Source: CAYQJS01 sp964417895 (lineage in GTDB: Bacteria; Chloroflexota; UBA6077; SHYK01). From it: DNA of 64,000 bases. Numbering within the stretch: the first letter of the stretch is position 1; each line of letters starts with the position of its first letter. Under the pieces are notes generated by a model. The model saw only the letters and a list, made by a program, of their open reading frames with translations. It was not told the DNA's origin and searched no databases. The stretch spans positions 161,963 to 225,962 of the forward strand of contig CAYQJS010000002.1 in NCBI GenBank assembly GCA_964417895.1. The letters are read 5' to 3'. Positions 41,646-50,371 of this stretch are shown piece by piece. A program made the position numbers and the translations under genes.

Positions 41646-43379
41646 TCACCGCTTGTCCCACTGATAGATGTTGGGGGTCGTCTCGCCGCTACCGTGGTTC
41701 TTGGGCCCGGTGATGCCCCTGAGCATGAGGATCGAGGAGACCTGCCAGTACAGGGGCATGAGGGCGATGTCGCCCATCTGCTCGCGCAGGAGCTCGCGGT
41801 GCAGATTGATCCGTTCCCGCTCGTCGATAGTGATCGCGAGCTTGTCCAGGATCGCATCGACGTTCGGGTTGTTGTAACCGCCACGGTTATTCCCCACCCA
41901 GCGGTTCTGGGCCGTGGGAATGCTTGGCGACCAGAGCCGTCGATCGTAGAAGTTGTACCCCGACGGGCTGATGAGCGAAGGGCCTGGCTGGGTCGCGAAC
42001 GCCTCTGGAAGGCTCGTGGCAGGCGTGAGTGGGGCCACGTCCATGGACACGCCGATGGCCTTCCATTGATCGGCGATGACCAATCCCATTCTGAGGGGAG
42101 CAGCGCCGCGACGGACCGTCATCTCCGTTTCGAACCGCTCGCCGCTGGGCCGGTGCACGAGAACGCCGTCGCCGCCCCGGGCCCAACCCTGTTCCTCTAG
42201 TAGGCGCACCGCCGCGGCAGGATCGTACGGGAACTGGGGGATGTAGGCCTCGACGTCCTTCCTCACCGGATCCGTGGGCTTGTACCAGCTGTCGGCAGGC
42301 GTGGACACACCTTGGGTCATCAGCTCGACCAGCGCGTGACGATCCACGGCCTGGTAGAGGGCCTGGCGCACCTTGCGGTCGGTGAACCCGTAGAGCGGAC
42401 GGGAGTACTGGGGCTGGTGCTGCATCTGGATCTGCTCAAGTCCGTCGATGATGTCGAAGCGCACCTGGTTTCTCGTGCCTTCCCACCGCTGCCGCACCTC
42501 GAAGGCCGCATCGATGTCCCCTTCCTCGGGGACGACGACGTCGACATTGCCGGCTAGGATGTTCGCGATCAGGGTGTTGCTGTCCGGGATGAACTTCACG
42601 ATGACGCGGTCCAGGAGCGGACGCCCCAGGTAGTAGTCGTGGAAGCGGCTGAACTCCATGTGAGATCCGCGCTCCCACCTGTCCAGCTTAAAGGCTCCAA
42701 GACCAACGTAGTCGTCGAAAAAGTAGGGGCTGCGCGCGAGGGCGTTCTTATCATCGACATAGAGGTCGTTCAGCAGGTGGCGAGGAAGGGCACCGAGGTA
42801 GTCACCTTCATTGGCGCGGACGTACACCTGCGACCAGCGGACGACGAAGGTGAACGGGTCGGGCGCTGAGGCCGATTGCATCAGATCCGGGCGGCCGCGG
42901 CCGCCGGCCATCCGCCGCGGCACCAGCTCCGTGTCTCCCTCTAGGGTGAACCGAAAGAGCACATCCGCGCTCGTGAACGGGCTGCCGTCGTGCCACTTGG
43001 CGCCAGAGCGCAGCCGCCAGATGGTATCCATCGTGCCGTCGGGGTTGATCGTCCACGTCCCGGACTCCGTGGACGGCAGCTGGGTGGCGAGTCGCGGCTC
43101 GGTACCCCCGCCCTCGGTGCGTGCTGTGAGCCCATCCTCCACGATGTGGGTCACTGTTCCGTGGGCTCCTGCGATCTGGGATTCGCCCCCAATCGCCCCG
43201 AAGCTGTTGGGCTCTGTGATCGTGCCAATGGTCACGATCTTGAGAGCCGAGGTGGGTTCGCTCTCCGCCGGCCGAGTGGTGGTGCCCTCGACCGGCCCGC
43301 ACGCGGTCGCGACGACGAGCAGCGCCAGCAGCGGTCGGAGCGCCGCCGTTATGGGTCCGAGGTCTGTCCTCAACATCAT
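41646..43379 (-). CDS. Family-5 ABC transporter solute-binding lipoprotein
   Basis: 577 residues from ATG 43379 (or ATG 43376), GGAGACGGGAG upstream. Lipobox ATAC (Cys27). Segments: IWRLRSGAKWHDGSPFTSAD with VLFRFTLEGDTELVP, DYVGLGAFKLDRWERGSHME, LLDRVIVKFIPDSNTLIANI, KVRQALYQAVDRHALVELM and IPQFPYDPAAAVRLLEEQGW. Subtype three, paired with 38095-39801. The mature N-terminus has a long Thr/Glu-rich linker (EGTTTRPAESEPTS). Confidence 0.95.
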   Translation of the reverse strand: MMLRTDLGPITAALRPLLALLVVATACGPVEGTTTRPAESEPTSALKIVTIGTITEPNSFGAIGGESQIAGAHGTVTHIVEDGLTARTEGGGTEPRLATQLPSTESGTWTINPDGTMDTIWRLRSGAKWHDGSPFTSADVLFRFTLEGDTELVPRRMAGGRGRPDLMQSASAPDPFTFVVRWSQVYVRANEGDYLGALPRHLLNDLYVDDKNALARSPYFFDDYVGLGAFKLDRWERGSHMEFSRFHDYYLGRPLLDRVIVKFIPDSNTLIANILAGNVDVVVPEEGDIDAAFEVRQRWEGTRNQVRFDIIDGLEQIQMQHQPQYSRPLYGFTDRKVRQALYQAVDRHALVELMTQGVSTPADSWYKPTDPVRKDVEAYIPQFPYDPAAAVRLLEEQGWARGGDGVLVHRPSGERFETEMTVRRGAAPLRMGLVIADQWKAIGVSMDVAPLTPATSLPEAFATQPGPSLISPSGYNFYDRRLWSPSIPTAQNRWVGNNRGGYNNPNVDAILDKLAITIDERERINLHRELLREQMGDIALMPLYWQVSSILMLRGITGPKNHGSGETTPNIYQWDKR

Positions 43380-43638
43380 GACTCCCGTCTCCTGCCTCCC
43401 CTGTACAAGTGAATCCATCTCCCCCTAGGTACGCGCCATGCTCTCGGGGCGTCCCTGGGGTGACGCCCTGTGGGCCGCGCACGCCGCAGCGTGGGCATCT
43501 TCAAACAAAAGCGGGACACAGGGCAGTCCTCGGCGCTGATCCGCGTCATCCGTGCGATGTAGGGGACCTGCTTCTCCGCCGCGAATCGTGTCCTTGGCCT
43601 AGACGCGCTCGAACTCGTTGTTCCTTGACGTTCTGCAC

Positions 43639-44781
43639 CTAGGGCTCACCGTAGAATCGCACGGGGTTCTCCCAGAAGAGCTTCCGCCGCACGTCGTCGC
43701 TGATGTCCCACCCCATGAAATAGTTCACCGACTCCGGGAAGCGGCACTCCATATGCGGATAGTCCGAGGCATACATCAGCACGCCTGTCCCCATGAAGTC
43801 GTTCACCATGTGGATCATGTCTTCGCCCTCAGCCATCTCGAGCGCCGCGAAGAACCGGCCGCCGGTCATCTGCTCGCCGATGGTCTCTTCGAGGTGCGGC
43901 ACGCCCCCGACATACTCGGCTTGGTCATCGAGGCGGCGCATCCAGAATGGCAGCCACCCGCAGCCGCACTCCAGGATGCCGAAGCGTAGAGACTTGTAGC
44001 GATCGAGAATCCCAGCGCCGATGAAGGCGCCGATTGCCCGCATTGCACCCCAGGGATGCGAAGCGGACCTGCCCAGGAATGGGCTGTTCCACAGATCCTG
44101 GTAGCCGGGGAACCAGGGCGGGCCGCTGAAGTGGCTGTGGTGGATGACGGCCAAGCCGAGCTCATCCGCTGCCTTCCAGATCGGCTCCAAGTCCGGGTGG
44201 TCCAGGGGGGTGTCGTTGGCCATATTGGGGTACACGCCCACCGCCCAGGGAGTCCTCCCCCACTCTTTGATCTCGGAAACGCAGGCCTCTACGGCGCCGG
44301 GCACGATCGGAAGCACGGCTTTGAGGCGGTGGGGGTACTTACCGCAGAGATCGTTGAGATAGCGGTTGTATGCCCGCATGAAGCCCACGGCGATATCGAT
44401 CTCTTTGGAGGGACCCGAGCTCGATGAGCCGCCGATCAGCAGTTGACAGTCGACCCCCTCCTCATCCTGATCACGAATGCGCGCATCGGCGTCGTCGTCG
44501 ATGGCACCGAGGCTCGCATATCTCCGCCCCTGGTACTTGTGAGCTGGACGCTCAACGCCGGCCTCGACGCGGCCGAGCGTCCGACGAAACGGATTCTCCT
44601 CAGGAAAGGCGTAGGAGTGGCGGCCAATGACCATGCCCTCGGCATCCCGATTGTTCACGCGCTTATACGGCTCCAGCTCCGGGAGCCTGGCACGGAACGC
44701 CGGGTCGTAGTAGGGCTCGAGTGATTCGAGTGAGGGCCGAACGTGCGTATCGGTGTCCCAGATCTTGAAGCCATCCTTCAT
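43639..44781 (-). CDS. Amidohydrolase_2 family metal-dependent hydrolase/decarboxylase (COG2159)
   Basis: 380 residues from ATG 44781 (AAGGAG upstream; an earlier in-frame codon has none). Marks: KIWDTDTHVRPSLESLEPYY at strand 1, LAVIHHSHFSGPPWFPG (His ligands), RFGILECGCGWLPFWMRRLD and LMYASDYPHMECRFPESVNY (catalytic Asp, YPH signature). The final helix region reads KLFWENPVRFYGEP. Its subtype, with TDTHVRPS, is close to members annotated as decarboxylases. It is one of five such enzymes in the island; the binding-protein gene 41646-43379 lies downstream on the same strand. Confidence 0.92.
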   Translation of the reverse strand: MKDGFKIWDTDTHVRPSLESLEPYYDPAFRARLPELEPYKRVNNRDAEGMVIGRHSYAFPEENPFRRTLGRVEAGVERPAHKYQGRRYASLGAIDDDADARIRDQDEEGVDCQLLIGGSSSSGPSKEIDIAVGFMRAYNRYLNDLCGKYPHRLKAVLPIVPGAVEACVSEIKEWGRTPWAVGVYPNMANDTPLDHPDLEPIWKAADELGLAVIHHSHFSGPPWFPGYQDLWNSPFLGRSASHPWGAMRAIGAFIGAGILDRYKSLRFGILECGCGWLPFWMRRLDDQAEYVGGVPHLEETIGEQMTGGRFFAALEMAEGEDMIHMVNDFMGTGVLMYASDYPHMECRFPESVNYFMGWDISDDVRRKLFWENPVRFYGEP

Positions 44782-45268
44782 GCTGGCAGCTCCTTGTTTT
44801 ACGATTCGGCTCTTCTTAGCGAATCTATCAGAGGTCCACCCATCGCGCAACCCACATGGATTCCCGTGGTGGATCCTCTCCCCAAACGACCGCCCATTGT
44901 TCGGGGGAGACACCGCTCGGCCAGCCGCGAAGCGCCGACGCCAGCTCGTAAATCTCCTCGATCGGAGCGACGACCCCGGGATTAGCGAGCAGCAGTATCG
45001 CAGAGAGGCTATTCCGTTGATGAAGAGGCAAGCGGAGTTGGAGCGGCACGGGAAGCCTTGGAATTCGAGCGAGCCGTGAACTACCTGTTGGTATCGGGAG
45101 ACTGTGGGCGGAAAGTTCCCGCCACCTCCAATGGGAGTTTGTCCGGGAAGTGTTTCGCCGCATTGTCATTGAGGGGCGAGAGGTAGCTGCGATTATCCCG
45201 AAGCCTCTCTATGCCCCGGTCTTCGCGCTAGATCGCCGGGCGCTTTGGGGGAGCCTTCTGTATTTGGG
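44782..45268. other. Gap between amidohydrolase and tRNA-Asn
   Basis: About 490 bases. A minus-strand frame contains VAPIEEIYELASALRGWPSG, then VSPEQWAVVWGEDPP, which looks faintly protein-like and could be a remnant, but no start, family or homologous neighbour supports it. Confidence 0.35.
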
Positions 45269-45341
45269 CTCCCCGAGCAGGACTCGAACCTGCAACCTAG
45301 CGGTTAACAGCCGCCCGCTCTACCGATTGAGCTATCGGGGA
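45269..45341 (-). tRNA. tRNA-Asn (GUU)
   Basis: A full 73-base cloverleaf on the minus strand. Acceptor TCCCCGA/TCGGGGA, D-arm GCTC/GAGC with loop AATCGGTA, anticodon stem GGCGG/CCGCT with loop CTGTTAA (anticodon GTT), T-arm GCAGG/CCTGC with loop TTCGAGT, discriminator G. CCA is not encoded. Confidence 0.97.
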
Positions 45342-45414
45342 ATGAGTCTTCATCATTATAGTGGGCCGCTACAGCGGGGCCGTTATAGTGGGGGGTTGGC
45401 GCGGGGAGATCACC

Positions 45415-45684
45415 ATGCAGGCGCGGAGGCTCGTCGGAGTCGCGGAGCGTATCGTACTCGGCGCCGGCATGAGCCTGGCGCTCTGGCTGGCAGAGTGGCT
45501 ACTCCGCCGCACACAGCGGCGGCATGACGCGAAGAGCGCAGCGCCTCCGTCCCGGCCGGCTGAGCGGGTGGAGACACGAGGCCCCTGGGCAACACCGCTA
45601 GATAGCTCTCGCGACCCCGCCAAGCTTGTGGGGGCAGGTGAGCAGCCGACGCCGGCCCGCCCAGCTTGGGGTGGGAGCAAGTGA
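45415..45684 (+). CDS. Small single-pass membrane protein, unknown
   Basis: 89 residues from ATG 45415 with GGGGAG eight bases upstream. MQARRLVGVAERIVLGAGMS, then LALWLAEWLLRRTQRR gives one amphipathic/transmembrane helix followed by a Pro/Arg-rich tail. The start region is preceded by two copies of TTATAGTGG (45358-45390), possibly promoter-like. No family recognised. The gene ends 5 bases before the convergent amidohydrolase. Confidence 0.45.
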   Translation: MQARRLVGVAERIVLGAGMSLALWLAEWLLRRTQRRHDAKSAAPPSRPAERVETRGPWATPLDSSRDPAKLVGAGEQPTPARPAWGGSK

Positions 45685-45689
45685 GCAGC

Positions 45690-46730
45690 CTACGCCGGCA
45701 CCGCCACTCTCGCCAGAGCCGGGTAGAAGCGGCGCGCGTTATCCCCGATGATGTTGCGCTTGTTGCCGTCCGTCAGATCCGTGCGCTCGACCAACTGCCT
45801 CGTGCTGTTGGGGAAGGCCCCATCCCAGTGCGGGTAGTCCGATGAATAGAGGAGCGTCTCGTCGGTACCGAGGAAGCGGATGACGGTCGGGATCATCCAC
45901 TCCCCGGGCTCCGCCCCGAAGAACACCCGCCCGCTCTTGAAGTACTCGCTGGGCTCCTTCGTCAGCAGCGGCGCCTCGAACGGCCGGTGCTCGTACTCCT
46001 CGTCCATGCGCTCGGCCAGCATCGGGATCCATCCCGTCATCCCCTCCAAGAAACCGACGCGCAGGCGCGGAAACTTCTCCAGGATGCCCGCGTAGACCAC
46101 CAGGATGGTCGCGCTGATCTGCTCGAACGTGTGGCCGATGGTGTGCTCGGCCAGGAACGTGTCGAATCGGCCGAAGCGCTCGATCTCCGAGCCCTGGGCG
46201 TGGAAGGCGACGGGCACGCCGTACTGCTGGGCGCAGGCGTAGAGATCGTCGAAGCAGGGATCGTTCACCTGGTGGTTGTAGATGTAGGTGTGGACCATCG
46301 CCCCGATGAGCCCGAGCTGTGTCACCCCGCGCTCCAGCTCGCGGGCCGCCTCCTCGGGCTCGACCATGGGCACGACGGCGACACCCTTCAGCCGGTCCGG
46401 GTCGTGGCTGCAGAACTCGGCCAGCCAATCGTTGTAGGCGCGGTGGAGGGCGACGGCATACGCACGGTCTCTCAGGCCCCACGCCCCGAGCAGGGCCGTG
46501 GGATAGAGCACCGCGACGTCGATGCCCTCGACGTCCATGTCCTCAAGCTGAACAGCCGGCTTCCCGTGCCGCTTGCCGTACCGCCCCTCGACGCTCCGGT
46601 CGACGAAGCCGCTGCTGCGAAACGGGCGGCTTCGGAACCGTGGATCCATGTGGCGCCGGAGCGCCTCGCCGCCATCCACGTCCTCGTGGACGTGCCCATC
46701 GCCGTCGATTACGAAGTAGCCGTCGCGCAT
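45690..46730 (-). CDS. Amidohydrolase_2 family metal-dependent hydrolase/decarboxylase (COG2159)
   Basis: 346 residues; GGAGGAGG precedes ATG 46730. Marks: FVIDGDGHVHEDVDGGEALR at strand 1 (the only one of the five with a complete H-x-H), VPVAFHAQGS, LRVGFLEGMTGWIPMLAERM and LLYSSDYPHWDGAFPNSTRQ (catalytic Asp). The closing helix is NIIGDNARRFYPAL. Of the five paralogues it best keeps the classical metal ligands. Confidence 0.93.
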   Translation of the reverse strand: MRDGYFVIDGDGHVHEDVDGGEALRRHMDPRFRSRPFRSSGFVDRSVEGRYGKRHGKPAVQLEDMDVEGIDVAVLYPTALLGAWGLRDRAYAVALHRAYNDWLAEFCSHDPDRLKGVAVVPMVEPEEAARELERGVTQLGLIGAMVHTYIYNHQVNDPCFDDLYACAQQYGVPVAFHAQGSEIERFGRFDTFLAEHTIGHTFEQISATILVVYAGILEKFPRLRVGFLEGMTGWIPMLAERMDEEYEHRPFEAPLLTKEPSEYFKSGRVFFGAEPGEWMIPTVIRFLGTDETLLYSSDYPHWDGAFPNSTRQLVERTDLTDGNKRNIIGDNARRFYPALARVAVPA

Positions 46731-46979
46731 GACCCTCCTCCGTCAGTGGAACTTGTCGGCGGCTCGCTGACGCGAGCACCTGTGTCCGGACGTACTTCCC
46801 TGGAGCGATGGTACCCGTGCCCCGCGAGCCGGGCAAGCGACGGCGCGGCTCCATGTGTGCCTTGGCAGGTATTGCCGCGTCTTAGCTGCTGCCGGGCGTC
46901 CAGCGCGCCAACTCGCAGACGCGACGAATGCGGCCACAAGCATTCGTCAGACAGACACTGAGGCGTTGTATGCGTGTTG

Positions 46980-49313
46980 CTAACGGCTCTGCGTGGGGAA
47001 CGTGACCGTCAGCTGGCAGGCGCTGCCCTCGATGGGCAATAGAACATGGCCATCAGACCGCGTTAGGTCGAGGCGCTGAGTCCCATGGCCGTCGCCCACA
47101 TCGACCACGGCCGGCAGGCCCTCCGAGTCGCCGTCAGCCGTGATCCGATGGATCCACACGTTGAGCTCCCGCGCGTCGTCGGTCGGTAGCTCGAAGGCTG
47201 CGGTCTGCAGCGCAGTGAAAGCCGGGATTTCGCCCCCGGCCGCTTCCACCTCTCGTTCTCCATCCGGGTACTTCAGCCGCACTCTCGCCGTCGCCGGACG
47301 GCCACCGCGCACGACTGCGAACTCAGCCCGGTCTCGGGAGCCCGCATCCTGCCATAGTCGCAGGACCAGGCGGGGAGCGAACGCGCCCTGGCGGGCCATC
47401 CTGACCGTCGCGCTGAGTACCAGGCCGGCGACGAGAAGAGCTGCCGCGCGTTCCACCGGACCATCCCAGATCACTAAGCCGTACAGCAGTAAGCCCGCCA
47501 GGAAAAACAGATAGATCGCGGTCTTTATTACTGGGTTCCGCCGCAGCCGCAGGCCAACGTCAAGAATGAAGTCGCTCTTTTGTTCGCTCGATATCAGCAG
47601 CAACATGGGAAAGAGGCCGCCGATGACCGACCCTGCCAACACGCCGGCAAGGCTTGCCGGACCCACGAACGATTCCGAGCCAGTGAAGAAAAGCCACTCG
47701 GCGAGCACGAAGATAGCTACCACGGGGCTGATCGAGAGCAGGAACTGGGCGCGTTGGTCGAGATTGAGCTCTCGGACACGTCGTAAGAGGGCCTCGAGGC
47801 CGGTCCTCGCTGGAGGGTTGTCCTCGCGCGGCGCTGCTCCCGTTCTGTCTAACTTCACCTCCCGCCGCCCACGCAACGGCAGGCGCTCCCGAACCAGGTT
47901 GAACAGGGCCAAGGAGAGGTGCACCGAACCCATCCCCATCGCTACCACCACGAAGATCGCGCCGAGGACGTGGACCCCGCGTCCGCCGACCTCGGCGAGT
48001 GGAGACAGCGCAGTGCCGGACTGGCCCACGAGCGCCTCGGGTCCGATCGCACTGTTGATTGCGAGGATCCAGAAGCAGTAAAGCCCCACGGCTGTCGCCT
48101 GGGCGGCAGCAGCTCCCCAGACAAGGGAGCGACCGCTGCCGTCGCGCCGCAGCACGACCCGTGCGCAGTTCCCGACCGAGAGGTGCCCAAAGTAGGCCAT
48201 CACAACCACACCGAAGGCGAGCTCCAGAATGGAGGCATCGAAGGGCCGCTCATGCACCAGCGGCAGATTCGCGTAGAGCAAGTTCGCCGGTTGCAGGTGC
48301 GCCAGCGCAATCAACGACAGCACGAGGATCAGGCCGATACTGATGACCCCAACCACTAACGCCGACGCGACGGTTGCGCGGAGCGACTCGCGTGATAGGA
48401 AGTACACCCCCACCAGGAACAGCAGCGCGCTCCAGACCTGGGCGGGCACCGATGTCGCGTCACGAAGCGCATGCGAGAGGCCGACGTAGTAGACGAGTAG
48501 AACGAGCACGGAGTACACGGCCACGCCGATGGTGAGGATCAGCGATCCGGTGCCGCCGAGGTAATCGGCCACCAGGCGGCCGAAGAATGCGCCGCCGTAG
48601 CGGACGCTGGCGCTGTGAGCCACAGCTTCGGCCAGCGCCGCGATGGTCACGACGTTGATTAGGCCGATCACGATGAGGAGCGCCACCGCTACCAGGGGGC
48701 CTACGCCGGCTAGGGCGATCGGCAGGGCGAGGATACCGGCACCGACAGTCTCTGTCAGCGTCAGGGCGAACGCCATCCAGAACGGCGGCAGCGATTCCAG
48801 CCAGGCGGCCAACCGAGTCCAGCCCCAGCGCAAGCGGTCGACCAGCCGAATGCGCGGCGCGTACAGCGTCTCCAGCGGCCGGTGATACGCGCGCTGATAT
48901 GCCGACCGGACAGGAGGTTCGTCCAGGCCCAGAGCGGCGCGGATGCCCGGCACGAAACCGGCAGGCAGGTCGTACTTCTCGCCAAGCTCGTGGGCGAGTG
49001 CGGCCCGCGCCTCGGGGTCGTCTGGGACCAGGTGCGCCCAGCCTGATGCTTGTCGCTCGAGGTCTTGTATGGTCGGACGCAGTGGCGGATCGCGACCCAG
49101 GGCGAAGGCCTCCAGGAACATCGCGTCCCGCTCCCGCTCGCGGTCTTCCCAGTGATACGGCACCATCGCCTCGCGCGACCGGGCGGCGAGATGAGCTGTC
49201 CGACTTTCGACCAGGAAGAGCAGAGTCCGCGTGCGCCGCGCCGGCAGGCCGCCCAGCGCCTCGTCTCGCGTGAACAGCCCTTCCGACGGCTCGCCCGGAG
49301 TGGCGTCAGCCAC
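46980..49313 (-). CDS. APC-superfamily amino-acid-permease-like membrane protein with large soluble ends
   Basis: 777 residues. A cytosolic N-terminal part of about 175 residues (LFLVESRTAHLAARSREAMV; REAYQRAY-type helices) is followed by an APC/aromatic-amino-acid-permease core of about ten helices starting FWMAFALTLTETVGAGILAL with PIALAGVG (the unwound TM1 GAGIL motif). Then comes a charged loop near 505-530, two to four more helices, and a soluble C-terminal domain of about 130 residues (EFAVVRGGRPATARVRLKYP, then DGEREVEAAGG). Plain APC permeases have about 400-450 residues; the extensions suggest regulation or partner binding. It is the last gene of a minus-strand run starting with a binding lipoprotein and a HAMP sensor. 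Confidence 0.85.
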   Translation of the reverse strand: MADATPGEPSEGLFTRDEALGGLPARRTRTLLFLVESRTAHLAARSREAMVPYHWEDRERERDAMFLEAFALGRDPPLRPTIQDLERQASGWAHLVPDDPEARAALAHELGEKYDLPAGFVPGIRAALGLDEPPVRSAYQRAYHRPLETLYAPRIRLVDRLRWGWTRLAAWLESLPPFWMAFALTLTETVGAGILALPIALAGVGPLVAVALLIVIGLINVVTIAALAEAVAHSASVRYGGAFFGRLVADYLGGTGSLILTIGVAVYSVLVLLVYYVGLSHALRDATSVPAQVWSALLFLVGVYFLSRESLRATVASALVVGVISIGLILVLSLIALAHLQPANLLYANLPLVHERPFDASILELAFGVVVMAYFGHLSVGNCARVVLRRDGSGRSLVWGAAAAQATAVGLYCFWILAINSAIGPEALVGQSGTALSPLAEVGGRGVHVLGAIFVVVAMGMGSVHLSLALFNLVRERLPLRGRREVKLDRTGAAPREDNPPARTGLEALLRRVRELNLDQRAQFLLSISPVVAIFVLAEWLFFTGSESFVGPASLAGVLAGSVIGGLFPMLLLISSEQKSDFILDVGLRLRRNPVIKTAIYLFFLAGLLLYGLVIWDGPVERAAALLVAGLVLSATVRMARQGAFAPRLVLRLWQDAGSRDRAEFAVVRGGRPATARVRLKYPDGEREVEAAGGEIPAFTALQTAAFELPTDDARELNVWIHRITADGDSEGLPAVVDVGDGHGTQRLDLTRSDGHVLLPIEGSACQLTVTFPTQSR

Positions 49314-49469
49314 ACTTTCCCCCTTTTACTCACGGCCGCCCTGTCGGGGTCGGGTCATTGTCGACTTCGGACGAGTTTGCCCTGGTCTGTCTGGCCATGG
49401 CTAGGAGAGCCACCCACTCGCATGCCCTCGGTACCCTAATGGGTCAGTTCCTATGGATGTCGGGATCAC

Positions 49470-49524
49470 CGTCACCCCCACCCAACCCTCCCCCGTCGAG
49501 GGGGAGGGTTGGGTGGGGGTGACG
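49470..49524. repeat. Perfect 25-bp-stem palindrome (REP-like) between two operon genes
   Basis: The left arm 49470-49494 and right arm 49500-49524 are exact reverse complements around the loop GTCGA; the inner core is CCCTCCCCC-loop-GGGGGAGGG. The same core occurs at 57.1, 57.5 and 59.1 kb. Here it lies between the MinD-like gene end (49583) and the permease gene start (49313), so the transcript would contain a very stable hairpin that could lower permease expression. Confidence 0.9.
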
Positions 49525-49582
49525 CCCACGTTCATGCGAAGGGACCCACTAGCAAACAGCTTTGGACGCCAAGTTCAGGCAG

Positions 49583-50356
49583 TCATCCCGCGGCAATCTG
49601 GTCGGCAACCAAACGCATTTCTCTGGTCCAGGGGTGGTCCGGGAAACGGACGCAGAAGACAGCGGTGCTGGCGAGCACCAGGAGATCGTCAGTCGCCGGC
49701 AAAAGCCCAGCGACCGGCGTCTGGTATGCCGACTCCATCTGCTGCTTGAGCTCGCTCACATCGAAAACCGATGGCACCTTATTCGCCACAAGCATCATTC
49801 TCGGCACTTTGAGCCGGCGGGCCACATCGACCGTGACGGCCGTACCCTGGTAGTCCTGCCGATCCGGGCGCAAGAGAAGGACCAGGAGGTCCGAGATGGC
49901 AAGGGAGAGGAGCGTTTCCTCGTTCAGACCGGGGTGGGTGTCGATGAACAGGTAGTCGAGGTCCAGCCGAGCCGACAGCTCGCGGAAGCTGTCCCGCAGA
50001 CGCTCCACGTTGATCCCCTGGCGAAGGATGCGGGCGATCTCGTTGGCCTTGATGCTCGAAGGGACGAGATGAAGCCTGCCCGCCACCACGTCACCGCTCC
50101 CCCCGGCGTGGAGCGCGCTCGTGACGTCATGGGCTGCGTCCACGATCGAGCACTGCTCCCAGAGATAGTCGTTCAGGGTCCGCTGGATGCTCTGCTGGTC
50201 CAGTCCAAAGAGGGCGTGGATACCCGGTGACTGAATGTCAGTGTCGATGATGGCGACGCGCTTTCCTTGCTGTACCAGCGTGGCTGACAGATTGGCCGTC
50301 AGGTTGGATTTGCCGGTCCCTCCGCGAAATGAGTGAACGGCTACAGTGGTCGCCAC
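49583..50356 (-). CDS. MinD/ParA-family ATPase
   Basis: 257 residues, start GTG 50356. Deviant Walker A VHSFRGGTGKSNLTANLS (G12-K16-S17; the signature Lys before GG is Arg11), switch I DTDIQSPGIHALFGLD, Walker B LDYLFIDTHPGLNEETLLSL. Also SDLLVLLLRPDRQDYQGTAV and MMLVANKVPSVFDVSEL. Family members form ATP-dependent dimers at membrane or DNA and position or activate partners. There is no parB, minC or septum gene nearby; the neighbours are a HAMP sensor and a permease, so the partner is likely one of these. Confidence 0.9.
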   Translation of the reverse strand: MATTVAVHSFRGGTGKSNLTANLSATLVQQGKRVAIIDTDIQSPGIHALFGLDQQSIQRTLNDYLWEQCSIVDAAHDVTSALHAGGSGDVVAGRLHLVPSSIKANEIARILRQGINVERLRDSFRELSARLDLDYLFIDTHPGLNEETLLSLAISDLLVLLLRPDRQDYQGTAVTVDVARRLKVPRMMLVANKVPSVFDVSELKQQMESAYQTPVAGLLPATDDLLVLASTAVFCVRFPDHPWTREMRLVADQIAAG

Positions 50357-50371
50357 CAGGACCTCCCCGAA

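Noticed and set aside
41694..43428. Long plus-strand frames opposite the binding-protein genes
   Set aside because: High-GC antisense shadows; the minus strand has signal peptides, lipoboxes and family motifs.
46731..46979. Possible regulatory region with GC-rich palindromes between amidohydrolase and permease genes
   Set aside because: Only short imperfect pairings; no promoter boxes or terminator geometry I could defend.
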